NCBI GenBank assembly: GCA_946811185.2
Contig: OX328096.1
Coordinates: 64,998,845-65,062,844, forward strand
Reading direction: 5' to 3'
DNA from: Hippopus hippopus
Lineage: Eukaryota; Mollusca; Bivalvia; Cardiida; Cardiidae
Length of the DNA: 64,000 bases
Below are positions 43,141 to 50,742 of this stretch, in pieces. A program made the translations under genes and the position numbers. How positions within the stretch are numbered: the first letter of the stretch is position 1; every line of letters starts with the position of its first letter. The notes beneath the pieces are model-generated. The model made no database searches, was not told the origin of the DNA, and saw nothing but the letters and a program-made list of their open reading frames with translations.

Positions 43141-43923
43141 TTATACCGATTTAGGCACGTAAAAATTGTCAAAACCGTTTCTATACTTCCCATCATGTTT
43201 TTTACTGGTTAAATCGATGATAGCGAAACCGTGTGGTCTTTCCCACGTCTTTTTACAAAATTCTCTAAATTCGTCTTTCGACATATCATCGCCTACGTGA
43301 TCGTTATAGATATGATTAACGTTTTTTAGGTCTTGTCGGAAAAGGCAAATAAAATTAGCGTTTTCTCTAATAGTTTGTCTCGGTAGTCTAAAATAATTTT
43401 ACGAGAGGTAAAAACAGTCGACATTACTATGCCTTCCTCGAATGTAATAACACTCGCATTTATTTTGCCTTTCTAAAAGTAAATCGTCAAAAATCATCAA
43501 ATTTTTATTTTCCGAGTTTAACTCTTTCGGATCGGGCACATCGCTCGCATTTTCGAAGAAGTTGCAATCTATATCCGATCTATTTTTAATCGTTTTAGTC
43601 CATTCTTCGACTAAAGCCATCGGTTCAACGTCTGGTTCTTGTATCTCATTACGCGTGTTAAACAACCTTAAGATACATTCTTTCGGTAGTTTTTCTTCGA
43701 AGGCCTTTTTTAGTATTCGGTATTCGGGTTGAAAAAGGCTTTTTCCGAAGACGCTCAAATCATTGTAGTCGAGCCAACCCGGTCTAAGTAAAAGGTTTAA
43801 CAATAAAGTAGTTTTGCCGCATCCCGATTTGCCTATAATTAAACCTCTAATACTTCTTGGTAAAAGGGAGTAATTAAATCTCCTCGATCGTCCTTCATTC
43901 CACGATAAATTTATAATATCCAT
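43141..43923 (-). pseudogene. FtsK/HerA-type genome packaging ATPase, one in-frame stop
   Basis: 260 codons in one frame from ATG 43923 to the stop at 43141, cut by TAA at 43399-43401. Walker A is IGKSGCGKTTL (residues 30-40) and Walker B LMIFDDL (141-147). These are typical of A32-like packaging ATPases that pump viral DNA into capsids. The arginine-rich RGRHSN stretch before the stop and the 86 codons beyond it belong to the same domain, so the stop removes the last third. A single base change (CAA to TAA) is the simplest cause. It is divergent from the PLA2 gene across a 33-bp gap. Confidence 0.88.
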
Positions 43924-43956
43924 TTTATATAAGATTTTTTTTAATTTTTATATAAA
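43924..43956. promoter_or_regulatory. Divergent promoter between ATPase and PLA2 genes
   Basis: A 33-bp AT-rich gap with a TATAAAATG box at each edge, one on each strand (43921-43929 minus, 43951-43959 plus). Each box ends in the ATG of its gene. Both transcripts must therefore start within or next to the boxes, leaving almost no 5' leader. Confidence 0.65.
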
Positions 43957-44454
43957 ATGTACTGCGTTAAATGTAAAAAACGTACTGATACGATTAATAT
44001 AACTTACGCCGTTAGTAAAAATAACAGGAATATGAAACGCAGAACATGCGCGGTTTGCGGAACAACTAAAACCCAATTTGTTAAGACAGCGAGGGGCGGA
44101 TCGATACTAAATAAAGTTATAAACAACATGCCTTTCGAAATGCATCTCCCCGGTCATAATTTTACGGGGCCCAGCACTAAATTAAAGGAAAGACTCAATC
44201 CGGATTTAACGCCGAAGAAGTGGAGTAAACCGATAAACCGCGTCGATAAAGCCGCTTATCATCACGATGTTTGCTATCTTAAGCACGATGACACTGCCAC
44301 GAGAAACGCGTTGTGCGATAAGAATATGTTAACGGAGTTAGAAGGGATTTACAATCCTACTATTAGGGAAAAGATGGAAAGGGGTTTGGTAAGTAAACTC
44401 ATCGGAACGAAGATGCAATTCGGAATGGGAGTGGAAAAAAAACTTCCGAGATGA
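43957..44454 (+). CDS. Zinc-ribbon / phospholipase A2-like protein
   Basis: 165 codons, intact. Residues 1-45: zinc ribbon with Cys pairs at 3/6 and 31/34, like the DUF5679 ribbons of large DNA viruses. Residues 62-130: a PLA2 core with a calcium-loop-like PGHNFTGPSTKL (65-76) and an active-site helix AAYHHDVCY, where His103-Asp104 form the expected pair. The same catalytic arrangement is used by parvovirus VP1 to leave the endosome, so a membrane-breaching role at entry is likely, though this is inference. It starts right after TATATAAAATG. Its stop overlaps the integrase start (ATGATGA), so the two are probably made from one transcript. Confidence 0.8.
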   Translation: MYCVKCKKRTDTINITYAVSKNNRNMKRRTCAVCGTTKTQFVKTARGGSILNKVINNMPFEMHLPGHNFTGPSTKLKERLNPDLTPKKWSKPINRVDKAAYHHDVCYLKHDDTATRNALCDKNMLTELEGIYNPTIREKMERGLVSKLIGTKMQFGMGVEKKLPR

Positions 44455-45353
44455 TGAAATTAGCGGAAGAATTGCATAAACCCGTGAGAAGAAAATTTAA
44501 GAAAAGGAGAGTTATAGTAAACGGTATAGATAAGATATGGGCCGCGGATTTAGTGGACATGCAAACTTTTTCTAAATATAATCGCGGTATTAATTACCTT
44601 CTCGCTGTTATCGACATCTTTTCTAAATACGGGTGGCTAGTGCCATTAAAAGACAAATCGGGGAAATCTATCGCTATAGCGTTAAAGAGTATTTTTAAGG
44701 AGAGGAAACCCGAAAAAATGTGGGTGGATGAGGGTAGAGAGTTTTATAACAAAGACGTAAAAGCGTTGGTCAAAATATATTCTACCCAAAACGAGGAGAA
44801 ATCTAGCGTCGTTGAGAGATGGATTAGAACAATGAAAGAAAAGATGTGGAAGTATTTTTCCGCTAACAACACGTACGTTTACATCGACGCGTTACCCGAT
44901 CTCGTTAAAGAATATAATAACGCGAGGCATTCGTCCATTAAGATGACTCCGGTAAAAGCGAGTAAAAAAGAAAACGAAACGAGAGTTTGGAGAAATCTTT
45001 ACCCCCATGATCCCGAGATAAAAGAAACTCCCAAGTTTTCTGTCGGAGATAAAGTGCGGATATCTAAAAAGAAAAAGACTTTCGAGAAAGGTTATACGAC
45101 GAGATGGACGGAAGAGGTTTTTACGGTTTCCGAAGTAAAACGTACATCGCCTATAACGTATAGAATTAAGGATCTTAACGGAGAAGAAATACGAGGCACA
45201 TTTTATGAACCCGAACTTCAGAAAACTACCCAAGAGACGTTTAGGATAGAAAAGGTTATTAAAAAAGGGAAAGATAAATCTCTAGTAAAGTGGGTGGGTT
45301 ATCCTGACAAATTTAATTCTTGGGTCGATAATAAGAATATCGAACGATTCTAA
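44451..45353 (+). CDS. int: RVE-family integrase with chromodomain
   Basis: 300 codons, intact frame. A short basic N terminus is followed by the RVE catalytic core: first Asp at residue 33 (WAADLVDM), second at 93 (WVDEGREF), Glu at 122 (SSVVERW). The C-terminal third has an SH3-like segment (FSVGDKVRISKKKK) and a chromodomain (FRIEKVIKKGKDKSLVKWVG..., residues 257-300). It inserts Polinton DNA with 6-bp target duplications. Only 28 residues separate the second Asp and the Glu, against about 33-35 in the family, so a small in-frame loss may have occurred and activity is uncertain. It overlaps the PLA2 gene by 4 bp and is 1 bp from the protease. Confidence 0.93.
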   Translation: MMKLAEELHKPVRRKFKKRRVIVNGIDKIWAADLVDMQTFSKYNRGINYLLAVIDIFSKYGWLVPLKDKSGKSIAIALKSIFKERKPEKMWVDEGREFYNKDVKALVKIYSTQNEEKSSVVERWIRTMKEKMWKYFSANNTYVYIDALPDLVKEYNNARHSSIKMTPVKASKKENETRVWRNLYPHDPEIKETPKFSVGDKVRISKKKKTFEKGYTTRWTEEVFTVSEVKRTSPITYRIKDLNGEEIRGTFYEPELQKTTQETFRIEKVIKKGKDKSLVKWVGYPDKFNSWVDNKNIERF

Positions 45354-45354
45354 A

Positions 45355-45774
45355 ATGGTGGATATCGAGATCGCGAGAAACGTAATTTTACCGAATAAAC
45401 CGTTGAACAATTTCGAATTTGAAGATGCGGCGAGAAGATTAAAGATTCCTTTTTTTAGGGGATTCTTTTTATTAGATACGTTACCGAAAAAACCGAGTAA
45501 AAAAGAATGCGGTATAGTAAACTTCGATAAAATCGGCGGACCCGGTACACATTGGGTCGCTTGGTATAAAAACGGTGAAACTAAAATTTATTTCGACAGT
45601 TACGGAATACAGCTGCCTATCGAGGTTCGAGAGTATCTGAAAAGCCCAATACGGTACAATACCAATCAATTACAACGAGCGGGGCAAGTATTTTGCGGTC
45701 ATCTATGTTTGTACGTTCTAAAAGAGTTAAGCGCGGGGAATAAATTCCGAGACGTTTTAAATAAACTTTTTTAG
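45355..45774 (+). CDS. Adenain-like cysteine protease
   Basis: 139 codons, intact. The catalytic set is in the expected order: His66 in GTHWVAWY, Asp81 in YFDSYG, Gln111 and Cys114 in QVFCGHLCL. The fold is that of adenovirus maturation protease and Ulp1 peptidases. The length is normal for Polinton proteases, slightly short at the C terminus compared with adenain. It would cut capsid precursors during particle maturation. It starts one base after the integrase stop and ends 11 bp before the fibre gene, so it is in the same transcription unit. Confidence 0.93.
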   Translation: MVDIEIARNVILPNKPLNNFEFEDAARRLKIPFFRGFFLLDTLPKKPSKKECGIVNFDKIGGPGTHWVAWYKNGETKIYFDSYGIQLPIEVREYLKSPIRYNTNQLQRAGQVFCGHLCLYVLKELSAGNKFRDVLNKLF

Positions 45775-45785
45775 TATATTAAAAA

Positions 45786-46875
45786 ATGCCAGTTGACAAA
45801 TTCGGAAGAATGAAAGGCGATGAAGCGAGCGGCGGCGGTGATGGTGTGTCACTCGCTTACGTGAATAACAATTTTTTACGTATAGACGGAACGACCGCCG
45901 TTACTGGTTCTATAGACATGAATGGTAATACGTTAACGAGGGTTAGTAATCCTGTAAATCCTCATGACGCGGCAACTAAGGATTACGTGGATGGAACTTC
46001 TGGCGGGGGGTTATTAAAAGAAAACGGCGGATACCAAGCCCTCGGATTTATAAATATGGGTTTCAACGAAATAAGAAACGTTAAGGAACCAACAGAACCG
46101 AGTGAAGCTGCTACTAAAAAATACGTAGATAATTTTAATGGAGCCTTCGTTTATATAGATGGAAGGTGGTATGAGGCAGTTGATGTAATCTCTATGGGGG
46201 GACGAATAATTAACAATCTCGGAATCCCTGCGAGACACGATCAAGTTGCTAATAAGTTTTACGTAGATACCACCGTTGAGACGGCTACCAAAAATTATGT
46301 CGATAATGGTGGAGCCATCGTAAAAAATCCGGATGGAAGTTTCAAGGCAGCGGCTGACATAGATCTTCAAGGTTTTTCTCTGAAAAACGCTGGAGATCCG
46401 GTAGAAGAGAGAGATTTAGTAAGTAAATCCTTTTTGGATCAAGTGAGAAGAAGTCTAATAGAGCTGATTACTTTAAAAGAACCTGTTATAACCGTGTGGG
46501 CTGAAGAACAGGGTCCAATTGGAGACGGTAATTACGAGTTTGCATTCGGTAATGGTAATTCGGGTAGAAGGCATGGCTTAGGGGGTTACTGCATGAATAC
46601 GCCGGGTAGAATTATAAGTGGAAGTTTAACGGCTGTTAAAAGGAATCCTAATGTACAGGAAGAGGTAAAAGTTAATATTGTGGTAAACGGAGTGGAGCAG
46701 GCTAATTACTCTATTATTAAAAAAAGCGGACGAAACTTGTAGCTGTACAGATTTTCCGGTGGGGTTGGAGTTAAAGCGATGCGACGTGATAAACTTTATT
46801 TCGAGATCAACTAACCCCGATGTAACGCACGCTTATATATCTATTTTGATAAAGTTAGACATGTATCCATTTTGA
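45786..46875 (+). pseudogene. Fibre protein with phage-tail-like repeats, frameshift near the end
   Basis: 318 codons open from ATG 45786 to a stop at 46740-46742. Five repeats end in an (A/T)ATKxYVD-type box: residues 62-69, 108-115, 154-161, about 166-173 and a weak one at 211-218. Each follows a strand such as GSIDMNGNTLTRV. This repeat is typical of bacteriophage tail-fibre stalks. The last ~90 residues look beta-rich, like a knob. About 45 codons continue in the next frame after the stop, so a one-base gain near 46738 probably cut off the final strands. A trimeric host-attachment fibre is inferred. A 27-bp partial duplication lies at the 3' end. Confidence 0.75.
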
Positions 46876-46888
46876 TACAGTTAGACAT

Positions 46889-46928
46889 GTAAAATATAAC
46901 TCGGTTTATAATAAGAGTTATATTTTAC
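46889..46928. terminator. Hairpin between convergent genes
   Basis: Perfect 14-bp arms GTAAAATATAACTC and GAGTTATATTTTAC with a 12-bp loop. It sits exactly between the plus-strand fibre gene and the minus-strand gene ending at 46939, where transcripts from both sides must stop. Strong positional case for a bidirectional terminator or 3'-processing site. Confidence 0.65.
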
Positions 46929-46938
46929 GCTCGATCAT

Positions 46939-47613
46939 TTAGTTATCCTCGTCTTCGTCAGAACTCGGATATTCGTCTAAGACATTAGGTACAATTTCCT
47001 TTTCCTTTCCGGATAATTGTACATTCTTTTCTATTATTTTTACCGACATAACTTTAATCTGAATCGTTTTGACGGTTTTATTTTTAAATATTCCTTTTAC
47101 TTTTAAAATACAAAACAACTTACAAGCAATTTTCTTATACGAAAGAGGGTCCACCTCTTCATTGTTTTCGTCATAAAAGCGAGTCTTATCTTGTTTGTTT
47201 TCGTAAAGCTTCGGGTATAACATAGCCGTTCCATTCTAATTATATCTTAAAATATTAATATTGTCGGGATTTTTAATCTTATCTTCTTTTAGTTCCTCGT
47301 CCATTCCACGATCTCGGAAGAAATCCGTTAGCTTTTCCAGATCCTCTTTAAAAGCTGTTTCCTTTTTCGTAGGCTTTTTATCATTATGACATATTAAAGC
47401 AAAGGAACAATCTTTTAGATCATTTCCAAATCCCGTATTAACGCCGTACGAAAACAGAACGGGGGTACGTATAAACAACGAACCATTTTTACCATTAAAA
47501 TATTTATACTCTATCAGAATCTTAACGAAACCGAATTCTTTGCTTCTATATTTATTCGCGTAATTTACAGAAAGGTTTTCTTTACGCAGTTCACCGCTTT
47601 TGATGCAACTCAT
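46939..47613 (-). pseudogene. Putative ssDNA-binding protein, one in-frame stop
   Basis: 224 codons in one frame, cut by TAG at 47236-47238. The first part has KSKEFGFVKILIEYKY-like and TPVLFSYGVNTGFGNDL strands. The second has MLYPKLYENKQDK, then VDPLSYKKIACKLFCILKVK, GIFKNKTVKTIQIKV and an acidic tail (YPSSDEDEDN). The OB-like strand order, the LYPKL/GIF...IQ phrases and the acidic C terminus recall viral ssDNA-binding proteins. That is a pattern judgement only. Its promoter is nearly the same as that of polB, which supports a replication role. It faces the fibre gene and is the outermost gene before the right TIR. Confidence 0.6.
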
Positions 47614-47646
47614 TTTTAATATAGAACTTAAACGCTTAACTTAAAA
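47614..47646 (-). promoter_or_regulatory. Promoter of the ssDNA-binding candidate, AAGTTAAG class
   Basis: Minus strand TTTTAAGTTAAGCGTTTAAG, then TTCTATATTAAAAATG. The AAGTTAAG box (47635-47642) starts 22 bp from the ATG, the same distance as at polB, and most of the bases in between agree too. Confidence 0.6.
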
Positions 47647-47664
47647 TTTTTTTTACAAAAAAAT

Positions 47665-47725
47665 ACGTTAAAATCGCCTTAAGCGGAAACGATACGTTAA
47701 AATCGCCTTAAGCGGAAATGACGAT
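47665..47725. repeat. Short tandem duplication at inner edge of right TIR
   Basis: The phrase ATACGTTAAAATCGCCTTAA, followed by GCGGAAA, occurs twice, spaced about 31 bp. The second copy starts the right TIR at 47698. The first lies just inside it. The left TIR has only one copy, within the polB gene. Confidence 0.75.
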
Positions 47726-48572
47726 AAACGCTATATCCTCGAAAACAAAATCGATACGTTAGCTTGGGGACACGAACGAATTTCGCTCGGGCTAGATGAC
47801 GCGACTCGCACGGTTTGACGCGGGGGTGAGTAGGTGAGGGGCGCGATGGGCTTGCCTTTCGCGGGGGCGGGCAAAGCCACCCCTGGCAAGGGAAAACTCT
47901 GGGGCGGGCGAAGCCGCCCCCGGCAAGGGAAAACTCAGAGAGGGGGGTATGCGATGGGGGATGGGCTGGGCTGGGCTGGGCTGGAGTCGAGTGGGGTGGG
48001 GTGGGGTGGGGTGGGCTGGGCTGGGGTCGAGTGGGGTGGGGTGGAGTCGAGTGGGGTGGGGTGGAGTCAAGTGGGGTGGGGTGGGGTGGGGTCGAGTGGG
48101 GTGGGATGGGGTCGAGTGGGGTGGGGTGGGCTGGGCTGAGCTGGGCTGGAGTCGAGTGGGGTGGGGTGGGGTGGGGTGGGGTGGGCTGGAGTCGAGTGGG
48201 GTGGGCTGGGCTGAGCTGGGCTGGAGTCGAGTGGGGTGGGGTGGGATGGGATGGCGAAGCCGCCCCCGCCAAGGGAAAACTCGATTTCGGGAGATTTTTT
48301 CGGGACGCTATGGGGGTGCGAGATTTTTTCGCGCGCCGAAAAATTTGTGGTTGGGTGGTGTGGTGGGCCAAATTTGTGGTTGGGTGGTCGAACTTGTGGT
48401 GGGTCCAATGTGTGGTTGGGTGGTCGAAATTGTGGTGGGTCGAATTTGTGGTTGGGTGGTCGAAATTGTGGTGGGTCGAATTTGTGATTGGGTGGTTGAA
48501 ATTGTGGTCTCCCCCGGAAAAATTTTGTGGTTGGAAATTGTGGTGAGTCAGCTCTCTCACTTTTTATCTACT
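47698..48572. repeat. Right terminal inverted repeat (875 bp)
   Basis: Inverse of 31142-32022. Its innermost ~120 bp duplicate the last 40 codons of polB, here without the rest of the gene. Next come the G-rich array of GTGGGGTGGGGTGGGGTGGG and GGGCTGGGCTGGAGTCGAG units (about 47960-48245) and the AATTGTGGTGGGTCGAA array (about 48345-48500). The plus strand here is the G-rich one. The tip CTCTCACTTTTTATCTACT is the exact inverse of the left tip. Confidence 0.9.
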
Positions 48573-48578
48573 CAACTC
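48573..48578. repeat. Right target-site duplication of the Polinton
   Basis: CAACTC abuts the right TIR. Compared with CAATTC on the left, one base differs. Confidence 0.75.
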
Positions 48579-48679
48579 GACGAAAAAATTTTCAGTATCA
48601 GCCTAGTACCGTGTGTACAGCATAATCATGTACACGGACTACTTATGTGTAATAACGTTCGGGACTTTCAACCTTTACG

Positions 48680-48754
48680 GTTGCGTGTGTGAAGAGATGC
48701 GCATCGGATTCGATCTTCGGTCTCATCCAATACGCATCTCTTTACACACGCAAC
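48680..48754. repeat. Hairpin with 22-bp arms
   Basis: Arms GTTGCGTGTGTGAAGAGATG(CG) and (CG)CATCTCTTTACACACGCAAC with one mismatch and a ~31-bp loop. It lies between the Polinton end and a MITE family A remnant. Probably a small foldback insertion. Confidence 0.65.
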
Positions 48755-48811
48755 TCGACATGATCCGACCACGCAGAAATGCAGACTGCTGTAATATTCC
48801 ATATTTATCTA

Positions 48812-49004
48812 CCCCGAGGATGGAGCGTTTTGAAAACTTTGTGGAAGAAGGAGAAAATGCTGATAACCAGCATTTTCTTCTTTTCCCGCAATGTTTTCTA
48901 CTCTTTCACAGAAAAACACTGTCAACTTTGCCACATTTAAATTGTCTGCACATGCTTTCAATTAGGACCAGTCTAAAAATTTGTCGTTTAGTAAAAAGTT
49001 AAGA
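48812..49004. repeat. MITE family A, right portion
   Basis: It has GCGTTTTGAAAACTTTGTGG, the palindrome GAGAAAATGCTGATAACCAG / CATTTTCTTCTTTTCC, and the end GTTTAGTAAAAAGTTAAG. The missing left tip resembles 31053-31073, on the other side of the Polinton. Confidence 0.65.
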
Positions 49005-49014
49005 CGCCTCGCTT

Positions 49015-49980
49015 TCACTGAAATGTTGGGCTGTCTTCGTATCCCCATAGATTTATCTCTCCTGTTGAGCAAGGGTTTATTTTCTTTCCATCAACGCAAA
49101 TTTTGAACGTGTGAAGTTGTTCAGGATCAGACAACGAAACAGTTTCTATTATATCGTACAACATTCCAGGATCGCTGCTTTCAACAATTTTGTGATCATC
49201 AGCGAGAACACTTCTGTCTGGTACAATGAAATTAACCTTTGCCTCGTCCGGTTTCTGTAATCCAGGAGACGCTTCGTTGTGCAGTATCTGCCCTTTACTC
49301 TTTGGGCCGCCCATAAAACGTAAGAAGCGCCCGTGGAACAATCTAAGTCCAGTCCGCCAAAACTCTTTTACCTCTTCGCAGTCGCATTGTTGTTGTAGCG
49401 TCATCTAGGCTATACCATCTCACAATGTCAAGAAACAGTAAAAATGCAATATTTGTCATTGGAAATTTACCTTCATTAAGCAGACGATTGAATTGCACGA
49501 ATTCATTTACTTTCCCAGCTTCCTTTAACGTTTGAATAACTCTTGGCAACATTTCAATAAGAGCGGCGAAGATTTCATCGGATTCTTCCACTGTTATGCT
49601 ATATGTAGGTCTGGGAGTTTCCTCGGCTGGTATTTCATTAATTTCTTTTGTTTCCATACAAGCTGTTTTGATGAGTTTTTTAAACGGACTGTCTTTTGGG
49701 ATTTTATTAGGCTTGGAAACATGAATGGTTTCGGTATTTTCGTTTATTGTAATCTCCCGTCCCTGCTCACGACAAAGTTCTGGAATTATTTTGAAATTTA
49801 GCGCACAGTCAAGTCCAATTTTTTAAATTTGATTTCCTTTTCGCAGTGATCGGTTACCAGGTGGTTTACTATTTCTCCGAAATCGGTGGAAGACTTGGGG
49901 CAATACCTGCAAGTGAAGGGTATTAGAACCTGCAACGAGATAAAAGAATGCGTCACAATGGACTCTTTTCCTGCATCGCA
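49015..49980 (-). pseudogene. Multicopy zinc-finger protein gene, broken
   Basis: Three segments in different minus-strand frames belong together. The first (about 49820-49950) has a C2H2-like CRYCPKSSTDFGEIVNHLVT with a following DHC. The second is at 49343-49657 with upstream extension (LPRVIQTLKEAGKVNEFVQF, then FPMTNIAFLLFLDIVRWYS). The third (49015-49404) has RLFHGRFLRFMGGPKSKGQI and CVDGKKINP...INLWGYEDS. From memory this is a family present in many copies in mollusc and cnidarian genomes, possibly transposon-borne. Its function is unknown to me. Frameshifts near 49395 and 49830 break it, unless introns are involved (TTGCAG acceptor-like sites near 49946). Confidence 0.6.
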
Positions 49981-50404
49981 CGGATGTAAGTTGCCGTACA
50001 GTTAATTTAGTAAAATTTTCATGTTGCCGTACACCGACCAATCAAGTCGCCGTACTCCCCAGGATTATTGTTTTCGACAATAATTCAATCAAATCTTGAT
50101 TGTTGCATATGAAACTTATATCGAAGTCAATTTCAAATGTCCGGAATATTCTGATGTTAAAAACAAAGGGTAAAAAGCTTTGTAACAACGAAAACCGAAC
50201 GATTTTCGATGGGATATAGTGGTTTGAGCAGTACCAGCTAGTAGGATTTCGCTGTTTTTTGCAGCATGCAGGAATATTATTTTTGATTCACAAACATGGA
50301 CAACAGTTGGACATCTCTAAACACCGATACTTGTACTTTCGAAGGAAGACACTCATTAAAAACCACTCAAAAAAAACGATTTACTCACCCCACTCCGTGC
50401 CATC

Positions 50405-50475
50405 ACTGCCTGTTGTATCGATAAGCTGGTACCAAGTTCCGGAGTCGATGATACACGGTGATATAGCACGCTGCG
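50405..50475 (-). other. Exon-like segment, also present at 30.3 kb
   Basis: On the minus strand TTTTCCGCAG precedes, and GTGAGTAAAT follows, a ~70-bp open stretch that includes IIDSGTWYQLIDTTGSDGTE in one frame. The middle 36 bp recur, inverted, at 30304-30340. It could be a lost exon of the broken gene downstream. I cannot name it. Confidence 0.35.
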
Positions 50476-50742
50476 GAAAATTTCATTCGGTATCCGGATG
50501 ATTAGAAATACAATGTCATGTATATGGGTTGAACAGATCTTCGACTTGTAGATCTATTGATGAGGACCCTCTCTGCTTTCTTACACGTCCATCGTTGAAA
50601 TAGTGATCAGTGCAGAGACAGGAATGAATTCTGTCGCAATGACTAGATCAAGATCTGTCATTAATCCTAGGAAGTTATAGGATAGATAATTAGCTTATGG
50701 ACAGAAAAAAAAAAAGATCTATCAACAAGCTTTCGTAAAGCC

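Larger units (their letters stand above)
31142..48572. mobile_element. Polinton/Maverick (virus-like DNA transposon), 17.4 kb
   Basis: It is bounded by ~880-bp inverted repeats beginning AGTAGATAAAAAGTGAGAG and ending with its inverse, and by 6-bp target duplications. It carries the full Polinton hallmark set: protein-primed PolB, RVE integrase, adenain-like protease, packaging ATPase, major and minor capsid proteins. That set is shared with adintoviruses, so the element is best seen as an integrated virus genome. Seventeen to eighteen genes are packed with gaps of 1-60 bp. Codon use is AT-rich, with many CG dinucleotides, unlike the flanks. Nine genes are broken, so this copy could not form particles on its own. 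Confidence 0.95.

Noticed and set aside
32986..47238. In-frame TAA, TAG and TGA codons as reassigned or read-through codons
   Set aside because: All three stops occur inside different genes, alongside frameshifts and a lost start. The intact genes end at ordinary stops. Mutation is the simpler explanation.
47949..48692. Gly/Trp-rich frames of 180-250 codons in the right TIR
   Set aside because: Opposite-strand products of the same C-rich arrays, with no domain and no conserved start.
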